Assembly (NCBI RefSeq): GCF_946184425.1
Contig: NZ_CAMHFP010000003.1
Span: forward strand, 24,406 to 88,405
Source: an uncultured Methanobrevibacter sp.
Lineage (GTDB): Archaea; Methanobacteriota; Methanobacteria; Methanobacteriales; Methanobacteriaceae
DNA length: 64,000 bases
Reading direction: 5' to 3'
Part shown: piece after piece, positions 9,934-20,013 of the stretch
Position numbering within the stretch: the first letter of the stretch is position 1
Layout of the letters: every line of letters starts with the position of its first letter
Position numbers and translations under genes: made by a program
Notes under the pieces: generated by a model
Told to the model about the DNA's origin: nothing
The model's database searches: none
The model's input: the letters and a program-made list of their open reading frames with translations, nothing else

Positions 9934-11655
9934 CTATTTTTTACAAACAAACTCTAAAGCGGTATCAATGTAGTCAGGTACAGTATAATTAATATCTTTA
10001 TCTTTATTTAATTCATTTGATAAGATCCAAGCAATTCTGGACTTTTTAATGCTCTTTTTTGATTCATTCATAATGGCACATATTTCTTCATTACTATTGT
10101 TAAATACATTTTTGAATATACTCGGATGTATTTTATTAAATGTTTTACGAATAAATGATTTATCAGGGTTGCAGATTAATAAATCATATTCAAATGTTTT
10201 TTCAGCACCACAAACTTTTAAATTTTTATTTTCTTTTTCTTCTAACATTTTAAAAGTATTAGATTCTGCATCATCAAGTTCTTTTCTATCTTTATCAGTT
10301 ATTATTGCTCCTTTGAATATTAATTCATTTTCTTCATCGAATAATGGGATAAAATGTTTAAAACTCACACCATTTAACATTACAACTTCAACACCTTTAT
10401 TTTCTAAATCATAACCTAATTTTTCAGCAAAAATGGGGACTAATAAAGCTTCTGATATTCCTTCAACAAAAATAACTCGTTTACTGAATAATAATTGGGA
10501 TTTGGTAACATCTAAAAACTTTTGTAAATATTCTTTATTTTCTTCATCAAAGTTCAATGATTTGAAATCAGCACTGACTACATTTTCATTTTCATAATCT
10601 CTTTGCAATATGATTAAGGAGTCTAAATCTGCTTTTGCGGTTATTGTTGGTGAATGTGATGTTATGAATATTTGAAAACTTTTCTTATCATTCAATTCTT
10701 TATTTAATGTATTCAAATAACTGAAAAATAGATTCTGTAATTGTGGCTGCAGGTGTGCTTCAGGTTCTTCAATTAACAATGATAGGTATAATGAATCATC
10801 ACTTTTTGATAAATCTTCTAATCGAGTTAGTAAAATTGCAATGTATATTAAATTGTTATGTCCTAAACCGTTTTGATGTAAATCTAAGTATTTTTCATTT
10901 GTTTCATCTTTTGTAAGTGGAATTTTGATTTTTAAATTTTTGCTGAGTTCTTCATAATCTTGATCAAGAGGCAGTATGTTTAGTGTAGCATCTTCATCAA
11001 AAGTAATTTTGTCTAAATGTTTTGCAATGTATGTTTTCTTGACTTCTTCAACAAAACCTGAAAATTCACTTTCTGCAATGTTGTTACTAAATTCTTCAAC
11101 CATAGTGTTACGATTGTAATCCTCGGATATATTTTTTTCATCAAGGCCAATAACCAAATCGCCCAATTGGTTATAACGTCCTGGTCTTAAGTATCGCTCA
11201 GCGTCTCTTAGGGCACCAAGATAAACTTGAATAAATGAATGAAAAACTTCCGATGGAATATTTGCTCCTTCGTTTTTACCTCCCCAAACATCACTATGGA
11301 TTCTTTCATATTTGTTATATTGTCTTAAACTGAATTTGAAGTGTAAATCTAATGAATCATTTTCAGCATCATATAATTCAATAAAATAACCAATTTCTTC
11401 ATCAACATCTTTTTTAAATGATAAATCAAATTCTATGGGTTTTAAATTTTTATCGGTTATTGAAATGTGAAAATCATTTTTAGTTACTCTTAATCCATCT
11501 TGGTCTCGGTATCCTAAACAGATTCTTAAAGCATCAATAATTGTTGTTTTTCCAGCATTATTTTCTCCAATTAAAATATTAATTCCTTTAGAAAAATTTA
11601 ATTCAATGTCTTTTATTGACCTAAAATTTCTTATTTTTAATTCAGTTAAATACAT
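9934..11655 (-). CDS. gajA: OLD-family ATP-dependent endonuclease (ABC ATPase + TOPRIM), GajA-like
   Basis: ELKIRNFRSIKDIELNF, Walker A GENNAGKTT, LLIEEPEAHLQPQ, TOPRIM VIFVEGISEALL and ITDKDR. Confidence 0.88.
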   Translation of the reverse strand: MYLTELKIRNFRSIKDIELNFSKGINILIGENNAGKTTIIDALRICLGYRDQDGLRVTKNDFHISITDKNLKPIEFDLSFKKDVDEEIGYFIELYDAENDSLDLHFKFSLRQYNKYERIHSDVWGGKNEGANIPSEVFHSFIQVYLGALRDAERYLRPGRYNQLGDLVIGLDEKNISEDYNRNTMVEEFSNNIAESEFSGFVEEVKKTYIAKHLDKITFDEDATLNILPLDQDYEELSKNLKIKIPLTKDETNEKYLDLHQNGLGHNNLIYIAILLTRLEDLSKSDDSLYLSLLIEEPEAHLQPQLQNLFFSYLNTLNKELNDKKSFQIFITSHSPTITAKADLDSLIILQRDYENENVVSADFKSLNFDEENKEYLQKFLDVTKSQLLFSKRVIFVEGISEALLVPIFAEKLGYDLENKGVEVVMLNGVSFKHFIPLFDEENELIFKGAIITDKDRKELDDAESNTFKMLEEKENKNLKVCGAEKTFEYDLLICNPDKSFIRKTFNKIHPSIFKNVFNNSNEEICAIMNESKKSIKKSRIAWILSNELNKDKDINYTVPDYIDTALEFVCKK

Positions 11656-11772
11656 GAAATCACCAACTATTATGAATATATGATTTGGAGATATTTAAAT
11701 TTCAACAGAGCATCTGAAAAGTAATGGTGCGATAAGTTAGGGTCTATTTCCCATTTAAATCAGTGAAATTTT

Positions 11773-11803
11773 ATTTCAATCCCGTTATGATGGGATTTTT
11801 CCC
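11773..11803. repeat. solitary CRISPR-repeat-like sequence (relic?)
   Basis: ATTTCAATCCCGTTATGATGGGATTTTTCC resembles remembered Methanobacteriales repeats (ATTTCAATCCCATTTTGGTCTGATTTTAAC), about 23/30 by eye; no array. Confidence 0.3.
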
Positions 11804-11811
11804 ATTTAAAA

Positions 11812-11835
11812 TCATAATCAAGTGATTGATTATGA
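11812..11835. repeat. perfect inverted repeat upstream of GajA-like operon
   Basis: TCATAATCAA-GTGA-TTGATTATGA, 10-bp arms. Confidence 0.6.
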
Positions 11836-12058
11836 AGTTGCATGATATTATGTACAAATAAATATAAAGCATTCATTATGTTTATGTGCTATGGAAAGAA
11901 TGAAAAAGGTTAACGTTAGTGAACGATTATAATCTTTGTAATGCAAGCCAATATGTAGAATGTAATGTTAAATTTAATTTAGCTACTATTGAAAGTAAAT
12001 TCAAAGGAATAATCAATTAATATATGGTTATTTAGTAATAACCTTGCAGTAATGGCAC

Positions 12059-13852
12059 TGTCAAAAATTGTCATGATTTTGCTTTGTTTTTTTAGTGAAT
12101 TGTGGGTTTTTAGTTGAGATTGTAAACAACATTTCTTTGTGTCCAGCGGGCTTTTTGTAGTCTTATCCATCGAATTAATCCTTTTTTTGTTCTAAATGTT
12201 CTTTTTAGATTTCTTGGAAGTGTTATTTTGAAGTATCCTTCAATTTTGTTGTTTGTTCGTGGTATTTGTGGGTTTTTATGGTATTCTGTTGTTTTGTTGA
12301 ATTTCTTTTTCAGGGTTTTTAAAAAATTCTGTGTGTTTTTGTCGAATTGGTTTATTTTGTTGTAAATTGTGTTGAATCTTTGTTTTGCTGCTTTTTCGGT
12401 GTCTGTATCATAAATTGCTCTTATTCTTTCAGTTATGCTTTCTTGGTCTTGTAGTTCTTTTCTTTTTTCGGATAAGTCTCTTCTGAGTTGTCTTGTTGTT
12501 TTTCTAATTTTTTCCTGGTTTTAATTCTGTTTTGGCGTGTTATATCTTTTATGCTTCTTCTTTTTTCATTTATTCCTTTACTTTTGTTTTTTATTCTCAG
12601 TATTCGTTCTTCATTTTTGTCTATTTTTGTTTCTAGGCTTTTTATTCTTCTTTGGATTTTGTTGATTATTTTGTAGGATTTGTCATGATGATTTTTGATT
12701 ATGTGGAATATGCAGAGTTGTTGTTTCATGCAAATTCTTTCAATTATTGGTGGATATGTCATGTGGCCGTCTGTTATTAGTATTTTTTTAGGTAATCCTT
12801 CTAAGCTGTATTTTAAGAAGATTTCCATGAATTCATTGTCGAAATCTTCTTGAGGAATTATCTGATCATTTATTATTAAATTGGTTACTGCATCTATTAT
12901 GGCTAATCTAACCATATTTATGCCGTTTTCGCATAAATATTCTTCATCGTAGTGATATATTCAGCTAGGTTCAATATTTGTTTCTTTTATGATTTTTTGA
13001 AGGTTTTCCTCTTTTTGTGTGATGAAGAATTCAGAATATTTAGATTCGTGATAATATGCCGTTTGACGAGGTAATTTTATTCCATTTTCAAGTTGAATTA
13101 GTTCTGCCTTTTTTTGGTAAGATAAATAAGCAATTGACTCATATTCTAATGATTTTTCACAAATGGCTCGCGTATAATTAGAATATCTTTTAATAAAATT
13201 TTCCAAGCTGGTTGTGTGTGTTTTCCCACATTCAGGACAGATATATTGTTTTTTACGTATATTCGACCATTTGTTTGGTTTTGCAGGCCTAGAACCATTG
13301 CTGTTCATCGTGCTATCGCAATTTGGACATAATGGCCTATCATACTCATAATATACAATTTCCGTGTAACAATCACAATAATATTCTCTAAAAAAGTTCA
13401 AATCATCAGGATCAATTAAATTACACACATTTAACCGATCACAATCCAAAAAATACAAAGGTTTATTTAAAATGTCAACAAAATTATTACTTGTAAAGGG
13501 TTTTATAGAGCGCATATAATTATAATATACCCTTTACATTATTTATACACTTCTATTTTTAATATTAGTCATTTTAAACACTTGAATTTATATTAACTTG
13601 ATATTCATCAAGTTATAAATCTATTAAAAACCAAATAGGAAGTTAAATTAAAAATAAATAATGATGATTAAAACAAATTTTTTTACAAAATTATTTAATT
13701 TAATCAACCGTATATTCCATTAAAATCAATTTAAAAATCAAATAATAATTAGTTTTTAATATAACTAATTTATAATTTTATAAAATGTATTTAACGTGAT
13801 AATATATTTTAAAGATTAAATTAAAGTGATTTTATCATGACAATTTTTGACA
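12059..13852 (-). mobile_element. decayed insertion sequence with 19-bp perfect terminal inverted repeats
   Basis: TGTCAAAAATTGTCATGAT at 12059-12077 and its exact reverse complement ATCATGACAATTTTTGACA at 13834-13852, flanking a broken transposase. Confidence 0.8.
12130..13515 (-). pseudogene. transposase with N-terminal zinc ribbons, inactivated
   Basis: Continuous in-frame similarity across a TGA (...NIEPS*IYHYDEEYLCENGIN..., ORFs 12961-13515 and 12433-12915), then a frameshift to LRRDLSEKRKELQDQESITERI...TNNKIEGYFKITLPRNLKRTFRTKKGLIRWI. Confidence 0.8.
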
Positions 13853-13923
13853 AAGCCTATCAATGTTTTTCCTATTGATAATGAGTGCTATTGTATCTTT
13901 TGTGGGTAATTCAGCTGTGTTGC

Positions 13924-14037
13924 TCATTTTAAATTCTCACAAATTTCTTCAATTCTATCTAAAATTTCCCACATTCTATCCCACAGTTTCTTTGGGATTG
14001 CAACATACATTTTTCCATTTATTTCCTTTTTTCTCAT
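13924..14037 (-). CDS. putative 37-aa microprotein
   Basis: MRKKEINGKMYVAIPKKLWDRMWEILDRIEEICENLK; its stop overlaps the ATG of a second small frame that runs into the IS end. Confidence 0.3.
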   Translation of the reverse strand: MRKKEINGKMYVAIPKKLWDRMWEILDRIEEICENLK

Positions 14038-14440
14038 GATTTTTCCTCTCCTGTTTTTCCATTCATGGGAGGATTATAAATTCGACAGTCTAAGCTCATG
14101 GGGTCAGGAATTTTTTAAAAAATAAATAACATGGCAAAATCAATTTTCCGTCTTTTAGCCAATATTTAGAATAAGATAAGTTTTGCTTTTTTGGATTTGA
14201 CAATCTTTATATATCCCTTAAAATAAACTAGTTATTGGGTTAAGTTTTGGAAAATATTAATTTTTAACATAGTTTCGCGACATGTCTAATTATTTTTATT
14301 TTTCTCACTGCCCATGGGATTATTCTAAAAATATCTTAATAGCTCGTCATTCAATTAAGTATTTTTTTTATAATCCTTTTTTCATGATCTGATTTTTACT
14401 ATTTCTTTTCTAGTATTTTACCTCTCTAAATTGATTTTCA

Positions 14441-14515
14441 GGCCTCACCAAAAAAAGTTGTCTCACCGTGAAAAGTTGATTTCACTTCGTAAAATTTACT
14501 TCAATGGTGGAGGCC
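14441..14515. ncRNA. candidate structured RNA element
   Basis: Nested inverted repeats: GGCCTCACCA (14441-14450) with TGGTGGAGGCC (14505-14515), one bulge, enclosing GTGAAA (14468-14473)/TTTCAC (14480-14485), in gene-free DNA. Confidence 0.35.
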
Positions 14516-15929
14516 AGTTGATAGTTTGTCAATTTGGATATATAAACATTTCTATTAGTATTTGTTGTTAAAATGTTCATTTTTTTGAGAAAAAATTGTG
14601 TCCATAAGCCTTGTATTTTTGGAAATTTTGCTAAACATTAAAACATAAATTGCCTATAAAAAAAGTCAAATGTATAAATCGGAAATGCTTAAGTAAGCCT
14701 TAAATTAATGTTTCAGGCCTAATAAAGCTTTATTATCCTTTTTATTATATTGTTTATATAAATGAAATAATAATGCCAGTATAGGCATTCCAAAAATTTT
14801 ATCAATTGCAAAAAATAAATTCTGTATCAGAGTTTTAGTGGTCCGAATCGATAAGTATCGGAACTTTTTTATTAGTTTTATACGAATTGTTCGTAAATAT
14901 TTGATTAATTGTTGCTTTTTTAATTAAAATTTTTCCTAAGTTAATGATTTTTTGATATATTTGAGGTGATGGTAGAGTGGATTGGTGGTCCACACTAATT
15001 AATTCAATCAATTTGTCAAATAATGTCACAAATTAAAATTCCACTTCATCGAAGTTCGTTTTTTAGAATCCTCACCTTGAAAACTGTTAACCTAGCTTTG
15101 ATTCCTATCAATCGTCAATCAGAAAAATGCTTGTTATATTCTTAACCAATATAGGTAGGAATATAAGTGACTGTTAAAAAAATAATGCAGTCAAGAAGCA
15201 TTTCTACCATCAACTCACCTTCCTTAGGAGGATAAAATATTTTGGATATTCGCTTTATCATTCTATGACTCCTAATTTTATATAGAATTTTTATCTGTTC
15301 CAGAGTACTATCATTTATTACTTTTATTATATAAAGTATTACTTTTTATTTTTTTACAAAATTTTATATATTAAAAAAAGGCAAGTAGTATTATTGGATA
15401 TTCGTTGGAATTCATTTTATGGTTCCATTTTTAATAATGGTTTAGAGTTATTTTTAACTCTATCCTATTATTAAGTTCTTATTTTATTAGAAAATTAGTT
15501 TTATACTGTAGTTTTAGTGCTTGAAATTGATAAGTATCAGAACTTTTTTATAAGTTTTATACGAACAGTTTTATGGTGATTTTATTGATTTAGGGTAAAT
15601 TTTTTAAAATTCGTCTTATTTTTTTAACATTTGAATTTTAATATGTATATCCTGGTCCGGTTAGATGAAATTGCTATTAAATAGAGTTTAACATAGTATC
15701 TGAAGAGTATCGCAACTTTTTTACATGCTTTTTTGATTTTTCCTTCAGCAAAAATTTTGTTCAGTTTTTGGGAATTCTTTAATTTTTCACGGTTAATTTT
15801 CTTATTTTTGTTCATGTTTTATGAACTTTATTTCACTAAATAGTAAGTTTTAAATAAGTAAAAACTATATTTCCAATCAAGCAGGTGAAAAAAATAGACT
15901 GTGGTAAAAAATCTAGAGAGGAAAAATTA

Positions 15930-16742
15930 ATGAAAAAAAGTCGAATGATTTTGATTATTATTTTAATTGCTATAATTATGGCTCTGGGCATTCTGTCTTT
16001 TGGACCGGGTGCTTCTCAAAGAATTGATATTGTTGGTTCCACATCAGTTCAGCCTGTAGCTGAAAAGCTTGTAGAGGAGTATAAAATCAGTCATCCTGAT
16101 GTAAAAATAAATGTTCAGGGCGGAGGATCCAGTTTGGGCATCAAAACTGTTCATGATGGAATTGCTGATATAGGAATGAGTTCCAAGGAATTGGACAGCA
16201 GTGGAAAAGAGGGCATTTCTGAATATGAAATTGGAAGAGATGGCATTGTAGTTGCCGTAAATGTTAAAAACAATGTCTCTGATTTAACAAAAAGTCAGCT
16301 GAAAGATATTTTTTCCGGAAAAATTACCAACTGGAGAGAAGTTGGCGGTAATGATGGTGAAATCCACATTGTATGTCGTGAAGCCGGATCAGGTACATTG
16401 AATGCATTTGAAGATATTGTAATGGGTGATACTAAGATTAAAAGAGATGCAATCGTTCAAAGTTCTACAGAGGCTGTAAAACAGTCTGTCAAACAGGATG
16501 AAAATGCAATAGGCTTTGTTTCATTTGCACATGTTTCTGATGATGTAAAGACTTTAAATATTGGAGGAGTAACTCCGGGAAATGAAACTATTGCAGACGG
16601 TTCATATGAACTGCAAAGACCTTTTTTATTCCTGGTTAAGGGAAATCCTTCAGGCGAGCTGAAAAAATTCATCGACTGGACGGGCGGAAGTGAAGCCCAA
16701 AAGATTATTGAGGAAGAAAAAATTATCAAATCAACAGAATGA
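15930..16742 (+). CDS. pstS: phosphate ABC transporter substrate-binding protein
   Basis: [19 protein letters not shown]...[11 protein letters not shown]...[12 protein letters not shown]; first gene of a pst cluster; start chosen at internal ATG (ORF opens at 15885). Confidence 0.92.
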   Translation: MKKSRMILIIILIAIIMALGILSFGPGASQRIDIVGSTSVQPVAEKLVEEYKISHPDVKINVQGGGSSLGIKTVHDGIADIGMSSKELDSSGKEGISEYEIGRDGIVVAVNVKNNVSDLTKSQLKDIFSGKITNWREVGGNDGEIHIVCREAGSGTLNAFEDIVMGDTKIKRDAIVQSSTEAVKQSVKQDENAIGFVSFAHVSDDVKTLNIGGVTPGNETIADGSYELQRPFLFLVKGNPSGELKKFIDWTGGSEAQKIIEEEKIIKSTE

Positions 16743-16761
16743 TTTGTTGGGTGTGTTTATC

Positions 16762-17637
16762 ATGAAAAAATCTTTATATGAATTATTAATAGAAAATGCA
16801 CTGTTTTTAACGGCGCTTCTGTCATGCTTTATAATTTTAATTATTTCCGCTTTCATATTTATTGAAGGGCTGCCTGCAATTCAGGAATACGGATTTTTCA
16901 AATTTTTACTGGGAAATCTGTGGTCTCCCAATGACGGTGAATTCGGAGTATTTTCAATGATTGCAGGGTCACTTTACGTAACTTTCCTTGCACTTTTAAT
17001 TTCAACACCTCTGTCAGTTTTATGCGCTACATTTATGGCGGAAGTTGCAGGTGAAAAAGTCAGAAATATATTAAAGCCGATTATCCAGACATTATCCGGA
17101 ATTCCTTCTGTCGTTTACGGATTTTTCGGACTTGTAGTGCTGGTTCCTTTTATAATGTCTCATTTTGGGGGAAGCGGATTCAGCGTAATTACTGCCGCAT
17201 TAATCCTGTCGGTAATGATTCTTCCAACCATAATATCAGTTTCATATGATTCGCTTAGAGCAGTACCTGGCGAGTATAGGGAAGCATCACTTGGACTTGG
17301 CGCAACAGGATGGCAGACAATCAGAAGGGTTGTAATTCCATCAGCACTTCCAGGTATCATCACTGCAATAATTTTGGGAATGGGAAGGGCAGTAGGTGAA
17401 ACTTTGGCGGTGATAATGGTTGTCGGAAATGTTTCAAAAATACCTTACTCAATATTTGAGCCTGCAAGAACATTAACATCCAATATTGCGCTTGAGATGA
17501 GTTATGCAACCGGAATTCACTATCATGCATTATTTACAACAGCAGTCATACTGTTTATACTAATAATGCTGCTTCTGGTAGTTGTGAAATGTATTCAAAG
17601 GAGATTCAGCCTTGATATTTCCGGAGGGTCATTATGA
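16762..17637 (+). CDS. pstC: phosphate ABC transporter permease
   Basis: PstC-like TM protein with [28 protein letters not shown]-type EAA loop; start at 16762 rather than 16690. Confidence 0.9.
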   Translation: MKKSLYELLIENALFLTALLSCFIILIISAFIFIEGLPAIQEYGFFKFLLGNLWSPNDGEFGVFSMIAGSLYVTFLALLISTPLSVLCATFMAEVAGEKVRNILKPIIQTLSGIPSVVYGFFGLVVLVPFIMSHFGGSGFSVITAALILSVMILPTIISVSYDSLRAVPGEYREASLGLGATGWQTIRRVVIPSALPGIITAIILGMGRAVGETLAVIMVVGNVSKIPYSIFEPARTLTSNIALEMSYATGIHYHALFTTAVILFILIMLLLVVVKCIQRRFSLDISGGSL

Positions 17638-18485
17638 AAAGCTTTTTATCACCGGGCACTTCACACAAAATCATGAATTCAGTATTGATTTTTTCAGGTG
17701 TACTTACAATTTCAGTTCTGGTAATCATTTTGGCATTCATATTGATTGAAGGGCTTCCGGCAATAGATTTGGAGTTTATTTTCGGCGGTGTTAAAGACCA
17801 GGGCAGATCCGGAGGAATATTTCCAGTAATTGTCTCCAGTTTGTATGTGACTCTAATTTCAGTTTTAATAGCAGCTCCTTTAGGCGTAGGTGCTGCTATC
17901 TATGTCGTTGAGTATGCAGAAAACAGGAAGCTTGTCAATATAATACGTTTCGGGGCAGAGACATTGGCATCTATCCCTTCAATTGTATTCGGTTTATTCG
18001 GATTTGCATTTTTCGTAATGTTTTTGAAGATGGGATGGTCTGTATTTTCAGCAGGTCTTGTTTTGGCAATTATGGCGATTCCTACAATATTTCAGGTTGT
18101 TGAGGTTTCATTAAGGTCAGTTCCAAGCACATATAAGGAAGGAAGCTATGGTCTGGGAGCAACAAAATGGCAGACTATATGCAATGTGATTTTGCCTGCG
18201 GCAATTCCCGGAATCGTAACTGGGATAATACTTGCAATGACAAGGGCCATTTCAGAAGCCGCCGCTGTAATGTATACAGTCGGTTCATCTGTTTCCATGC
18301 CGATTTCAATGTTTGATCCGGGCCGTCCGCTGCCCCTTCATCTGTATATTCTGGCAACTGAAGGAATATCCCTGCAGAATGCATTTGCAACTGCTGCGGT
18401 TCTTGTAATTATAGTGATGGTAATTACATTTTTAACCAATTATTTCACACAAAGGTATCAAAACAAAATGATGGGAAATTTATAA
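17634..18485 (+). CDS. pstA: phosphate ABC transporter permease
   Basis: [32 protein letters not shown] loop; overlaps pstC end. Confidence 0.9.
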   Translation: MKSFLSPGTSHKIMNSVLIFSGVLTISVLVIILAFILIEGLPAIDLEFIFGGVKDQGRSGGIFPVIVSSLYVTLISVLIAAPLGVGAAIYVVEYAENRKLVNIIRFGAETLASIPSIVFGLFGFAFFVMFLKMGWSVFSAGLVLAIMAIPTIFQVVEVSLRSVPSTYKEGSYGLGATKWQTICNVILPAAIPGIVTGIILAMTRAISEAAAVMYTVGSSVSMPISMFDPGRPLPLHLYILATEGISLQNAFATAAVLVIIVMVITFLTNYFTQRYQNKMMGNL

Positions 18486-18503
18486 AGTTTATGAGGTTTT
18501 ATT

Positions 18504-19256
18504 ATGTACAGGATTACTGCAGAGCATCTCAACACTTATTTCGGAGATGCTCATATTCTTAAAGATATCAGTTTAAAAGTAGCTGAAAACACGGTTATGG
18601 CGCTTATTGGTCCGTCAGGCTGTGGAAAATCAACTTTTTTAAGGTCAATCAATAGGATGAATGATTTAATAGCTTCATTTAAATTGGAAGGAACACTTCT
18701 TTTGGATGGAAATGACATTTATTCTAAAAACATGGATGTGGTGGATTTGAGAAGAAGGGTAGGAATGGTTTTTCAAAAGCCGAATCCCTTTCCCAAATCC
18801 ATTTTTGAAAACGTGGCATACGGACTTAGAATTCACGGAAATGATGATGAGGATTATATAGCACAGAGAGTTGAAGAAAGTTTAAAATCAGCGGCAATTT
18901 GGGATGAGGTAAAAGACAAGCTTGATCAGTCAGCTTTAGGTCTGTCCGGCGGTCAGCAGCAGAGACTTTGCATTGCACGTACAATAGCAAATAATCCGGA
19001 AGTTATTCTGATGGACGAACCGTGTTCTGCACTGGATCCGATTTCAACATTGAAAATAGAAGACCTGATTCATGAGCTTAAAAAAGATTATACGATTGTT
19101 ATTGTTACTCATAATATGCAGCAGGCTTCAAGGGTTTCTGATTTCACGTCATTTTTCCTCAACGGGGAGCTGATTGAAAGTGAAAAAACAGAAAAGCTAT
19201 TTGTAAGTCCGAAAGAGAAAAAAACAGAAGAATACATTACAGGAAGATTTGGATAA
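18504..19256 (+). CDS. pstB: phosphate ABC transporter ATP-binding protein
   Basis: [52 protein letters not shown]. Confidence 0.95.
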   Translation: MYRITAEHLNTYFGDAHILKDISLKVAENTVMALIGPSGCGKSTFLRSINRMNDLIASFKLEGTLLLDGNDIYSKNMDVVDLRRRVGMVFQKPNPFPKSIFENVAYGLRIHGNDDEDYIAQRVEESLKSAAIWDEVKDKLDQSALGLSGGQQQRLCIARTIANNPEVILMDEPCSALDPISTLKIEDLIHELKKDYTIVIVTHNMQQASRVSDFTSFFLNGELIESEKTEKLFVSPKEKKTEEYITGRFG

Positions 19257-19272
19257 CGGGGGATGTGAAATT

Positions 19273-19944
19273 ATGAGCGAAAAAACACCGGGAATTTCAT
19301 TTCAAAACAGAATGGACAATATTGTAGATGATTACAGGGAACTTGGAAATCTTGCTATCAGATTAAACGGGGACGTTGTTAAACTGCTTGAAAATTATGA
19401 TGAATCAGTTCACAAAAGCATATCTGCAGGTTCCAGCACATTGGATATCAAAACAATTAACCTCGAAAGGGTCTGCATAAGATTCATGGCTACCGAACAG
19501 CCATTGGCTAAGGATTTGCTGTTTATAGAATCAATGCTCAGGGTTATCAGCCACATCAAAAGGGTTGGGCATTTGTGCGCCAAGATTGCCGATTCAATCA
19601 GAAATATTCACGAGGTTCCTATTCCCGAAAAGATACTTAATCAGATGGCTTTGATGGGTGAGTATATTGGAGTCATGTTAAAAAAATCATTTTCAGTATT
19701 TTTAAATCATGATCTCGACAAGGCAAGAGAGCTTGACAGGGATGATGATAAAATAGATGAGCTATACGATTCTATTTTAAATGAAGTTACATCAACAATG
19801 ATTAATGATGCTGAATTTGCCCCCTATATTATCGATACAATTTTTCTGGCAAGATATATGGAAAGAATAGCCGACAAGGCAGTAAGTATAGGTTCAAGAA
19901 CAATATTCATGATAACTTTAAAAAGACCTGGAATAGATGAGTGA
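19273..19944 (+). CDS. phoU: PhoU family phosphate uptake regulator
   Basis: PhoU helical repeats, RYMERIADKAVSIG; follows pstB. Confidence 0.88.
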   Translation: MSEKTPGISFQNRMDNIVDDYRELGNLAIRLNGDVVKLLENYDESVHKSISAGSSTLDIKTINLERVCIRFMATEQPLAKDLLFIESMLRVISHIKRVGHLCAKIADSIRNIHEVPIPEKILNQMALMGEYIGVMLKKSFSVFLNHDLDKARELDRDDDKIDELYDSILNEVTSTMINDAEFAPYIIDTIFLARYMERIADKAVSIGSRTIFMITLKRPGIDE

Positions 19945-19966
19945 GGAAATTCGAATAAATATTTGT

Positions 19967-19987
19967 ACTAGTTAAAAAATAACTAGT
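19967..19987. promoter_or_regulatory. inverted repeat upstream of HTH-PhoU gene
   Basis: ACTAGTTA-AAAAA-TAACTAGT, perfect 8-bp arms. Confidence 0.45.
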
Positions 19988-20013
19988 CATATCTTTTGTG
20001 GGGAGTCATTAAA

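Noticed and set aside
10049-10414. 121-aa ORF antisense to gajA
   Set aside because: Ser/Asn-rich shadow of the coding strand, no independent evidence.
11773-11803. Active CRISPR array
   Set aside because: Only one repeat-like unit and no regular spacers; at most a relic.
11979-12170. 63-aa minus-strand ORF
   Set aside because: Straddles the IS end and the tail of the transposase remnant in a wrong frame.
12488-12676. Phe/Leu-rich ORF on + strand
   Set aside because: Antisense to the Lys-rich part of the decayed transposase; composition artefact.
14835-15029. 64-aa ORF in the gene-poor region
   Set aside because: Overlaps the diverged repeat family; no family resemblance; probably chance or remnant.
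15624-15815. 63-aa Lys-rich ORF
   Set aside because: Overlaps a repeat copy; composition typical of chance ORFs in AT-rich DNA.
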